Positions 49,860 through 56,648 of a DNA stretch of 64,000 bases are shown piece by piece. Numbering within the stretch: position 1 is the stretch's first letter; every line of letters begins with the position of its first letter. This DNA comes from Bryocella elongata. Lineage in GTDB: Bacteria > Acidobacteriota > Terriglobia > Terriglobales > Acidobacteriaceae. The position numbers and the translations under genes were made by a program. Below the pieces are notes generated by a model that saw only the letters and a list, made by a program, of their open reading frames with translations, made no database searches and had not been told where the DNA came from. Location of the stretch: positions 186,001-250,000 of the forward strand of contig NZ_FNVA01000006.1 in assembly GCF_900108185.1 (NCBI RefSeq), given 5' to 3'.

Positions 49860-51752
49860 ATGAGTGAGTACCTGAGCAAGATCAAGTCTCCCGCGGACGT
49901 TAAACTGCTTAGCCTGGCTGAGCTGGAGCGTCTTGCCGAGGAGATCCGCGAACGCCTGATTCAAGGTGTCGCGAAGACCGGTGGCCACATCGGCCCCAAT
50001 CTCGGCGTGGTCGAGCTGACCATTGCCATGCATTACGTGTTTGATACGCCGAAGGACAACTTTGTCTTCGACGTCAGCCACCAGAGCTATGTACACAAAC
50101 TTCTTACCGGGCGCGAAGACCGCTTTGATACGATCCGCCAGCCGGGCGGCCTCAATGGCTTCATGCTCCGGACGGAGAGCGACCACGACAGCTTCGGCGC
50201 TGGCCATGCCGGTACGGCGCTGAGCGCTGCGCTGGGCATGGCGGTGGCGCGCGATATGGCTGGCGGCGACGAACACGTCATTGCGCTGGCCGGTGATGCG
50301 GCGTTTACCAACGGCATCAGCTTTGAGGCGCTCAACAACGTGGCCGCGCAGACCAAGCGCCTGATCATCGTGCTGAACGACAACGAGTGGTCAATCGACA
50401 AGAACGTTGGAGCGATTGCGGAGTACTTCCACAAGATCGCGACGAATCCGACCTACGTCAACCTGCACGATCGCGCGGTGGGCCTGATCGGCAAGTTCGG
50501 CGGTCGTGCGGCTACGCACATTGCGCGCAAGGCCGAAGAGGCTGCCAAGGGCGTCATCGGCCGCGGCATGATCTTCGAGGAGTTCGGGCTGAACTACTAT
50601 GGCCCGGTCGACGGCCATAACCTGCCGCTGCTGATCGAGACCTTCAAGTTTCTCAAGTCGCAGAACAAGCCGGTGGTGTTGCACGCTCTTACCCAGAAGG
50701 GCCGCGGCTTCCAGCCAGCGATCGAGAAGCAGAAGAAGTTTCACGGGCTTGGGCCGTACGATCCCGAGACCGGCGAGACCAAGCCTACGGGGCAGAAGAC
50801 CTACTCGGAGATCTTCGCGGAGTCGCTGACCAAGCTTGCGAACACCAACGACAAGGTCGTCGCGATCACCGCTGCCATGCCAAACGGTACGGCTCTCGAT
50901 CTGTTCCGACCGCATCATCCGAAGCGCTACTTCGATGTAGGCATCGCCGAAGAGCATGCGGTCCTCTTCGCTGCGGGCATGGCGACCAAGGGCTTCCGTC
51001 CGTTCTGCGCGATCTATTCCACCTTCCTGCAGCGTGCCTTCGACCAGGTGGTGCATGACGTCGCCCTGCAGCGGCTCCCGGTGGTCTTCTGCATGGATCG
51101 CGGAGGCCTGAGCGGCGACGACGGCCCAACTCACCATGGGCTGTTCGACATCAGCTACCTGCGGGGCGTGCCGAACCTCATCCACATGGACCCGAAGGAT
51201 GAGGACGAGCTGCAGGACATGATGTTCACGGCGCTGGAGTACGACGGCCCGTCGGCCATCCGTTATCCACGCGGGACAGGACCGGGCGTTCCGTTGAAGT
51301 TGCAGCCTGCGGCGATCCAGATTGGCAAGGCCGAGGTACTGAAGGACGGCCGCGATCTCTCGGGTCACGTAGAGGTTGCAATCTTTGCGCTGGGCAATAT
51401 GGTCGCCGAGGGCGAGAAGCTCGCGAAGGCGCTGGAGTCTGAAGGCCACACCGTTGCGCTGATCAATGGCCGGTTTGCCAAGCCCATTGACGCAGCCTGC
51501 GTGGGGGCATTCGCTCGCAAGGCTGGCGTCCTTGTCACGATGGAAGATCACGTCCTCGCTGGTGGGTACGGTTCGGCGGTGCTGGAGAGCCTCAACGAGC
51601 AGTCGATCGAGGTGCCTGTCGTCCGCGTGGGCTGGCCGGATGAGTTCATCGAGCATGGCAAGCCGGACGAGCTGCGCGCGCGCTACGGCGTGACAGCTGG
51701 AGCGGCGCTGGAACGCGTCCGCCCGCTGCTTCCCAAGCCTGTCTCGGCATAA
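49860..51752 (+). CDS. dxs: 1-deoxy-D-xylulose-5-phosphate synthase
   Basis: 630 residues. It condenses pyruvate and glyceraldehyde 3-phosphate with thiamine diphosphate, the first step of the MEP isoprenoid pathway. Active-site segments are TGGHIGPNLG, GIAEEHAV, DDGPTHHGLFDISYLRG and RYPRG. The variant words GDAAFTNG (in place of GDGAMTAG) and NDNEWSIDKNVG mark a divergent Dxs branch. The frame opens with a GTG at 49827, but ATG 49860 (MSEYLSKI) matches the Dxs N-terminus better. Confidence 0.92.
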   Translation: MSEYLSKIKSPADVKLLSLAELERLAEEIRERLIQGVAKTGGHIGPNLGVVELTIAMHYVFDTPKDNFVFDVSHQSYVHKLLTGREDRFDTIRQPGGLNGFMLRTESDHDSFGAGHAGTALSAALGMAVARDMAGGDEHVIALAGDAAFTNGISFEALNNVAAQTKRLIIVLNDNEWSIDKNVGAIAEYFHKIATNPTYVNLHDRAVGLIGKFGGRAATHIARKAEEAAKGVIGRGMIFEEFGLNYYGPVDGHNLPLLIETFKFLKSQNKPVVLHALTQKGRGFQPAIEKQKKFHGLGPYDPETGETKPTGQKTYSEIFAESLTKLANTNDKVVAITAAMPNGTALDLFRPHHPKRYFDVGIAEEHAVLFAAGMATKGFRPFCAIYSTFLQRAFDQVVHDVALQRLPVVFCMDRGGLSGDDGPTHHGLFDISYLRGVPNLIHMDPKDEDELQDMMFTALEYDGPSAIRYPRGTGPGVPLKLQPAAIQIGKAEVLKDGRDLSGHVEVAIFALGNMVAEGEKLAKALESEGHTVALINGRFAKPIDAACVGAFARKAGVLVTMEDHVLAGGYGSAVLESLNEQSIEVPVVRVGWPDEFIEHGKPDELRARYGVTAGAALERVRPLLPKPVSA

Positions 51753-51771
51753 TCGCTCAGTGCTCAAGCGA

Positions 51772-51802
51772 AGCAAGGCCCGCGCGAGTCGCGGGCCTTG
51801 CT
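51772..51802 (+). terminator. dxs terminator
   Basis: AGCAAGGCCCGCG (51772-51784) pairs perfectly with 51790-51802 around CGAGT, followed by GTTTCTGG, 20 bp after the dxs stop. It also separates the convergent SRPBCC gene. Confidence 0.85.
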
Positions 51803-51832
51803 GTTTCTGGAGCTCTGAGAAGGAGCGATGGC

Positions 51833-52372
51833 CTACGCCTGGTGGCGGGAGATCAGGGTAAGCAGTTCGGTGGTGCGCTTTTGGCGGTAGCCGAAGATGC
51901 TGCGCAGCTGTGGCCGCACCAGCAAGGCATCGAAGTGATGGGTGATGGGAGCCAGCGGAAGGGCATACTCGACGCGGTCTGTAATGGTCGCTCCCGGCTT
52001 GCCGTTGACCTCGGCCGGCTCAACCGTGTGGCAGTGACGCCAGTAGGCAAAGGGGCCCTGGCCCTGAACATCGCAGAAACCCTGATTCCAGCGAAAGTCC
52101 TCGATCATCGCCTCCCAGGGGAAACGTATCGGGAGCAATGGAACAGGACGGAAGGTGATAACGAGTCGCGTGCCGTTGCCTGCAACGATACCGAGCCTTG
52201 GCATAGTAATGCCGGCAGGGGGCCTCGGAGGAGGAGCAAAGGCCGCCTCTTCAATGCGCGCCTTCTGCCAGGGAGGCATCAGGCGCGGAAGATTTTCAGG
52301 GTTGGCAAAGAAGGCGAAGACGAGCTCCACCGGGAAGGGTACGGTCTGTTGCGCTTCGAAGTGAAGATGCAT
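51833..52372 (-). CDS. SRPBCC (START-like) domain protein
   Basis: 179 residues. FEAQQTVPFPVELVFAFFANPENLPRLMPPW is the first strand-helix of the Bet v 1/START fold, and the ITDRVEYALPLAPI segment with LRSIFGYRQKRTTELL forms the C-terminal part. Such proteins bind small hydrophobic ligands; some are annotated as cell division inhibitors, without proof. It appears monocistronic. Confidence 0.85.
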   Translation of the reverse strand: MHLHFEAQQTVPFPVELVFAFFANPENLPRLMPPWQKARIEEAAFAPPPRPPAGITMPRLGIVAGNGTRLVITFRPVPLLPIRFPWEAMIEDFRWNQGFCDVQGQGPFAYWRHCHTVEPAEVNGKPGATITDRVEYALPLAPITHHFDALLVRPQLRSIFGYRQKRTTELLTLISRHQA

Positions 52373-52467
52373 CGGGTCGCTGCGAGTATAGCCCTTGGGT
52401 GCCTTGCGGTCGCGGGACTTTCTTTGCTCAGCCAGCTCGGTTTACAGGATATGCCGCAAACAAAATG

Positions 52468-52497
52468 CGGGCGACGCCTCCCAGAAGGCGTCGCCCG
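52468..52497 (-). terminator. terminator of the fasciclin gene
   Basis: A 12-bp stem (52468-52479 with 52486-52497) and a 6-base loop. Read leftward it is followed by CATTTTGTTTG, suitable as a terminator for the gene that stops at 52563. Confidence 0.82.
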
Positions 52498-52562
52498 AAG
52501 ACCAGGATCCCTCTCGGGATCGCTGTTTCCCTGCGTGGGAACTTGTGGATGCCGTGTGGAGC

Positions 52563-53120
52563 TTAGGAAGGCATCAGGACGGTATCGATGACGTGGGCGA
52601 CGCCGTTCGACTGGTAGACATCAGCCGTGGTGATCCACGCGGTGCCACCCTTCTCATCGGTGATCTTGATCTTGCCCATATCCATGGTGAAGGTCAGCTT
52701 GCCGCCCTCGACCGTCTTGGCCGAGTAGCTGCCGCCGCTCTTCTTGATCCACTTCATCAGGTCCTTGGAGGTGATCTTGCCCGCCACTACGTGGTAGGTC
52801 AGGATCTTGTCCAGAGTGGCCTTGTTCTCAGGCTTCACAAGCGTGTCCACCGTACCGGCAGGCAGCTTGTCGAAGGCGTCGTTGGTCGGCGCGAAGACGG
52901 TGAATGGGCCGGGCGAGGAGAGCGTGTCGACCAGCCCGCCGGCCTTGACAGCAGCCACCAGCGTGGTCAGGTTCGGGGCCGTCGAGGCATTGGCGACGAC
53001 AGTCTTGTTCGGATACATCGGCGCACCGCCGACATCGGGATCCTTCATCTGAGCGGAGGCCGTGAGGGAGGTGACGGCAAGGGCCGCACCGGCGAGGATG
53101 GTCATCAAAGAGCGATTCAT
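52563..53120 (-). CDS. exported fasciclin-domain protein
   Basis: 185 residues with a signal peptide ending near LTASAQ. The FAS1 domain covers most of the rest: NLTTLVAAVKAGGLVDTL, the FTVFAPTNDAFDKLPAGTV segment (H1 motif) and VAGKITSKDL, and it ends in GVAHVIDTVLMP (H2 motif). FAS1 domains mediate adhesion or matrix binding. The gene is single and diverges from DUF2127. Confidence 0.93.
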   Translation of the reverse strand: MNRSLMTILAGAALAVTSLTASAQMKDPDVGGAPMYPNKTVVANASTAPNLTTLVAAVKAGGLVDTLSSPGPFTVFAPTNDAFDKLPAGTVDTLVKPENKATLDKILTYHVVAGKITSKDLMKWIKKSGGSYSAKTVEGGKLTFTMDMGKIKITDEKGGTAWITTADVYQSNGVAHVIDTVLMPS

Positions 53121-53317
53121 GGAGTTCCTTTCGCGTGTTGGAACGCTGCGGTTCTAAATGCACACTGCGGTTCTGAATGCGCACTGCGGGAGGACCTTCG
53201 CGCCGGCTGCGATTAGGTCACATCTGCAACTACGCAGGGCTTGAGCCGTTGGATTGACCGGAAGCGAAGAAAACTTTCGCAAGGGGAGTTTCGCGGGTGT
53301 TCCCAAGGGGGTTCGGT

Positions 53318-53911
53318 ATGGGGTTCCCCGCGTTGACAAAGCCGATGCCCACACTTCAACTAAAGACGATGACCTCCGTGCCTGAACCCATGTCGCATGC
53401 AGCGCCCGCGCCCCACAGCGTCGACGTGCATCCGCATCGCCAGGGGCTGTGGCTGGTGGGAATCTTCAAGCTCTGCAAGGTGATCTTCTTTACCGCAGTG
53501 GGCGTGGGGGCATTGAACCTGCTGCACAAGGACCTAGGGGACCTGGCGGCCCGGCTGGTCTCCTGGGCGCATGACTACGCTCACCTCGATGCCGAAGGAA
53601 ACTTCGCGAGCTTCCTCATGGAGCGCTCCGAACTCATCACCCACCATCAGCTCCGCCGCGGAGCGCTGTTCGCTTTCCTCTACGCCGGGCTTTGCCTGGT
53701 CGAGGCTGTCGGGTTGCTCATGGAGAAGCGCTGGGCTGAGTACTTCACTGTTACCCTCACGGCGCTGGCGCTGCCCTGGGAGACGTATGAGCTTGTCGAC
53801 CGCTTTGCCTGGTACAAGGTCGGCCTGACCCTGGTCAATATTGTGGTCTTGCTGTACCTGCTCTGGGTGCTGAAGAAGAAGGGAATCACCGAGGGCGAAA
53901 ACTCGGAATGA
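53318..53911 (+). CDS. DUF2127 membrane protein
   Basis: 197 residues, four predicted helices. LWLVGIFKLCKVIFFTAVGVGAL and RRGALFAFLYAGLCLVEAVGLL, followed by RWAEYFTVTLTALALPWETYEL, are typical of DUF2127. Function is unknown. AAGGGGG six bases before ATG 53318 supports this start; GTG 53297 and later ATGs (53345, 53369, 53390) are possible. Confidence 0.82.
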   Translation: MGFPALTKPMPTLQLKTMTSVPEPMSHAAPAPHSVDVHPHRQGLWLVGIFKLCKVIFFTAVGVGALNLLHKDLGDLAARLVSWAHDYAHLDAEGNFASFLMERSELITHHQLRRGALFAFLYAGLCLVEAVGLLMEKRWAEYFTVTLTALALPWETYELVDRFAWYKVGLTLVNIVVLLYLLWVLKKKGITEGENSE

Positions 53912-53960
53912 TCTCACTCTGATGCCTGGACTCCCGCCGGAAGCTCCTGGAGGCGGCCTG

Positions 53961-53970
53961 AAGTGGCGAA
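53961..53970 (+). promoter_or_regulatory. outlying MraZ-type box
   Basis: AAGTGGCGAA matches the tandem boxes at 54212-54251 but stands alone 240 bp upstream. It may be chance or a distant binding site. Confidence 0.3.
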
Positions 53971-54211
53971 AAGCGCAATTCCCACCCACAAATCCCCACC
54001 TCAGCCTGTTTTCGCTTTTATTTCGCCATATACCGGCGGGATATGGGCATGCAAGTACGGTTTCAGGAACGACTCAGCCTGGTAACGACTACATCTTGGG
54101 GCATCAGGGTAGCTAACCACGAGGGGTTCGATTTTCCACATCCTGAGAGGAAAAGAAGTCCCTGTGGATGAGTTTTCTCCCTTGCGCGCGGCTGGGATTC
54201 GCGCGATCTTT

Positions 54212-54251
54212 AGTGGAACGAAGTGGAGAAAAGTGGCGAGAAATGGCGAAG
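54212..54251 (+). promoter_or_regulatory. four tandem 10-bp boxes, probable MraZ operator
   Basis: AGTGGAACGA, AGTGGAGAAA, AGTGGCGAGA and AATGGCGAAG follow each other without gaps, each with TGG at the same place, so TGG recurs every 10 bp, one helical turn. MraZ is known to bind direct repeats of short G-rich boxes at this spacing upstream of its own gene in other bacteria. The position, 115 bp before mraZ, fits autoregulation of the division and cell wall cluster. The rest of the gap (53912-54365) shows no gene. Confidence 0.85.
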
Positions 54252-54365
54252 AAGCAAGATTCAAGCCATCAACCCTACTGATCGTACCCCTCCGGGACCG
54301 GAATGGGAGCTGTGTCCGCCGACGGGCGTACCCAGCGAGGTACCGGAAAACCAAACGAGGGCAAC

Positions 54366-54800
54366 GTGTTACGCGGAAACAGTCCAGCGCGGGTAGACGA
54401 CAAGGGCCGACTCAAGGTCCCGGTCGACCATAAGCGCGAGCTGGATGGGGAAGCGAAGCGGTTCTACATCACGAGTCGTGATGGCACGCGAGCCGAGATT
54501 TATCCGATGGCGGTTTGGGAGCGGATCGAGGCAGATTTGGCGAATGCGCCAGCCTCGGACGCCAAGAGCCGGTTTGAGGATGCGGTGAACTACTACGGCC
54601 AGGTGGTGGAGCTCGATTCGCAGGACCGCCTCCTGATTCCGCAGAAGCTTCGCGAGAAGGCCGAGCTGAAGGGCGAGGTTGCGGTGCTGGGTAAGGGCGA
54701 GCGGATGGAGGTCGTGAACGACTCCCGCTTCGTCAGCAGGTTGGAAGCCGAGCCGTTCCGGGGCAGTGACCTGGCGGTGATCGGGGTAAAGGGAATTTAG
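54366..54800 (+). CDS. mraZ: transcriptional regulator MraZ
   Basis: 144 residues. Two AbrB-like SpoVT/MraZ half-domains: GNSPARVDDKGRLKVPVDHK in the first and ELDSQDRLLIPQKLREKAEL in the second, each with the DxxGR-type turn. It binds the boxes upstream and represses or tunes the cluster. The start is taken as GTG 54366 with GAGGG five bases upstream, giving the usual length; the ATG at 54303 would add 21 residues not found in the family. Confidence 0.93.
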   Translation: MLRGNSPARVDDKGRLKVPVDHKRELDGEAKRFYITSRDGTRAEIYPMAVWERIEADLANAPASDAKSRFEDAVNYYGQVVELDSQDRLLIPQKLREKAELKGEVAVLGKGERMEVVNDSRFVSRLEAEPFRGSDLAVIGVKGI

Positions 54801-54840
54801 CTGTAACGGCTCCTCAGGGAGCGCATGAGGCGGAGAGCGA

Positions 54841-55782
54841 ATGGCGACACCGCAACATGTACCGGTTCTTCTAGCTGAGAGTTTGGACCTCTTGAATCTG
54901 CGTCCGGGTGGTGTTGTTGTCGATGCCACGCTGGGCCTCGGGGGCCACTCGTCGGAGATCCTCCGGCGGCTGGGACCGACAGGCAAGCTGATCGCGTTCG
55001 ATCGCGACCCGCAGGCGATGGCCAGAGCGCAGGAGCGCCTGGCCGGAGTGGTAGCGGAGCTGGGCAGTGAAGCTCCGGTGATCGAGTATATGCCGCGGGC
55101 CTTCTCGGAGATCGCCGAGGTGATTGCACCGGGCTCACTGGATGGATTGCTGGCCGACTTCGGTGTGAGCAGCATGCAGCTCGATGAAGCGCAGAGGGGA
55201 TTCAGTTTTCGGGCCGACGGACCGCTTGATATGCGCATGGATGCGCGCAGCGAACTGACGGCCCAACAAGTGGTAAATCAGGCGGACGAAGAAGACCTCG
55301 CCAACCTGATTTACGAATTCGGAGAGGAAAGGAGGTCGCGGAGAATCGCCAGAGCCATTGTGCGGGCCCGGCCGATTGCGACGACGGCAGAACTTGCCAA
55401 AGTCATATCGGCCGCGGCCCCATCAATGAAAGGCGACAAGATTCATCCGGCGACCAGAACCTTTCAGGCCATCCGAATTCGTGTGAATGATGAGCTGGGC
55501 GAGATCCAATCGCTGCTGAAGAGCGCGGGATCTCTGTTGAAGCCGGGAGGGCGAGTGGCGCTGATCAGCTTCCACTCCCTGGAAGACCGGCTGGTGAAGG
55601 ATGCGTTCAAGGAAGCAGCGCGGACCGGCGAGCTGGATGTTCTCACGAAGAAGCCGGTGATCGCAGGCGAAGAGGAGGAGCGGATGAATCCTCGCTCCCG
55701 AAGCGCCAAGCTGCGAGTGGCGGAGAAGTTTGCGCACGCACCCAAGCCGGGGATGAAGCCCGGACGCGGCAAGCGGAGATAG
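54841..55782 (+). CDS. rsmH: 16S rRNA (cytosine1402-N4)-methyltransferase
   Basis: 313 residues. It methylates N4 of C1402 in 16S rRNA with SAM. HVPVLLAESLDLL, VVDATLGLGGHSSEIL (SAM site, about 21-34), DGLLADFGVSSMQLDEAQRGFSF and VALISFHSLEDRLVK are conserved. It is the classic second gene of the cluster (mraW). GGCGGAGAGCGA precedes the ATG. Confidence 0.97.
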   Translation: MATPQHVPVLLAESLDLLNLRPGGVVVDATLGLGGHSSEILRRLGPTGKLIAFDRDPQAMARAQERLAGVVAELGSEAPVIEYMPRAFSEIAEVIAPGSLDGLLADFGVSSMQLDEAQRGFSFRADGPLDMRMDARSELTAQQVVNQADEEDLANLIYEFGEERRSRRIARAIVRARPIATTAELAKVISAAAPSMKGDKIHPATRTFQAIRIRVNDELGEIQSLLKSAGSLLKPGGRVALISFHSLEDRLVKDAFKEAARTGELDVLTKKPVIAGEEEERMNPRSRSAKLRVAEKFAHAPKPGMKPGRGKRR

Positions 55783-56025
55783 TGCGCACAGGTTTTGGTA
55801 CGACAAGTTTCGAGCCGGGGTTGTCCTGCCGTGCTTTCAGGCGAAAGACAAACCGTACGACCAATCCCATCCCCCATACAGCAACCTCGGCTCGAAAAAG
55901 ATGGAAGCAGCAAGTGCGAGCGGCGATGCCGTTAGCCCTGCGGGTTAGCCGGCTTCGCCGGTTAGCAGGAAGTAAGAAACAGGTGATACCGGGCCCGGGT
56001 GGTACCAGGTTCGCGGAGGCAAAAG
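55783..56025. other. 243-bp spacer between rsmH and ftsL
   Basis: No gene recognised. It has a TTAGCCGGCTTCGCCGGTTAG palindrome-like segment near 55945-55965, split in pieces, and a GGCCCGGGTGGTACC GC-rich stretch. rsmH and ftsL usually overlap or nearly touch, so the gap is long. GGAGG at 56015-56019 is the ftsL ribosome site. Confidence 0.45.
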
Positions 56026-56550
56026 ATGGCGACGATGGCAGTGGTTGGAAACGAGATGGAGCGGATGCAGGCACGCGCTCCGCGGCAGCGCCGGACTGCC
56101 AGCGTGGCGGAGCGGAACTCCGACCTATACCAGGCGCAGCGCCGTCTGCGCCGCGGCCCCACGCCGGAGATGTTCTTCGCCAAGCACATCGACAACTCGC
56201 GCCTCGTGAAGGCCGATGATCCCGTTCGCCGCCGCGAGATGCGCATCTTCACGACGGCGATGACGCTGTTCTTCGCGCTGACGATGATCTACGTGTGGCA
56301 GCATCTCTCCTCAATCGAGGTGGGCTACAAGGTCGAAGCGCAGAAGCAGCAGGTGGAGCTGCTGCGCGAGAAGAACAGGCAGCTCGAGCTGCAGGATGCG
56401 CAGCTGAGCGATCCGAACCGCCTCGATCGTCTGGCCAAGCAGCTGGGCCTCGATACGCCGGCCCCGGGGCAGGTGATTCTTCCGGTCAACGCCGGCAAGA
56501 ACGATGCTGTGCTGGCACAGGCGCAGGCACCCGTGATCAGGGCGAACTAA
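56026..56550 (+). CDS. ftsL: cell division protein FtsL-like
   Basis: 174 residues, a bitopic protein: a long basic cytoplasmic N-terminus (about 80 residues), one membrane helix (IFTTAMTLFFALTMIYVW), then a coiled-coil (EAQKQQVELLREKNRQLELQ) and the RLAKQLGL end typical of FtsL/DivIC proteins. It scaffolds the divisome with FtsB and FtsQ. The position between rsmH and ftsI supports the call. The N-terminal extension and the Ala-rich C-terminus are longer than in E. coli. Confidence 0.85.
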   Translation: MATMAVVGNEMERMQARAPRQRRTASVAERNSDLYQAQRRLRRGPTPEMFFAKHIDNSRLVKADDPVRRREMRIFTTAMTLFFALTMIYVWQHLSSIEVGYKVEAQKQQVELLREKNRQLELQDAQLSDPNRLDRLAKQLGLDTPAPGQVILPVNAGKNDAVLAQAQAPVIRAN

Positions 56551-56552
56551 GG

Positions 56553-56615
56553 ACGTTGTACGTTGTTCGTTCTGCGTTGTACGAGAGCTGACGTACAACG
56601 TACCCCGTACAACGC
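56553..56615. repeat. two interleaved inverted repeats with CGTTGTACG core
   Basis: ACGTTGTACGT (56553-56563) pairs with 56591-56601, and GCGTTGTACG (56574-56583) pairs with 56606-56615, so two hairpins overlap in the 98-bp ftsL-ftsI spacer. The core is the same as in the repeat at 48365-48416. Confidence 0.75.
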
Positions 56616-56648
56616 GACCACTCTTCGCTTCGCAGGAAATCTCCGACC

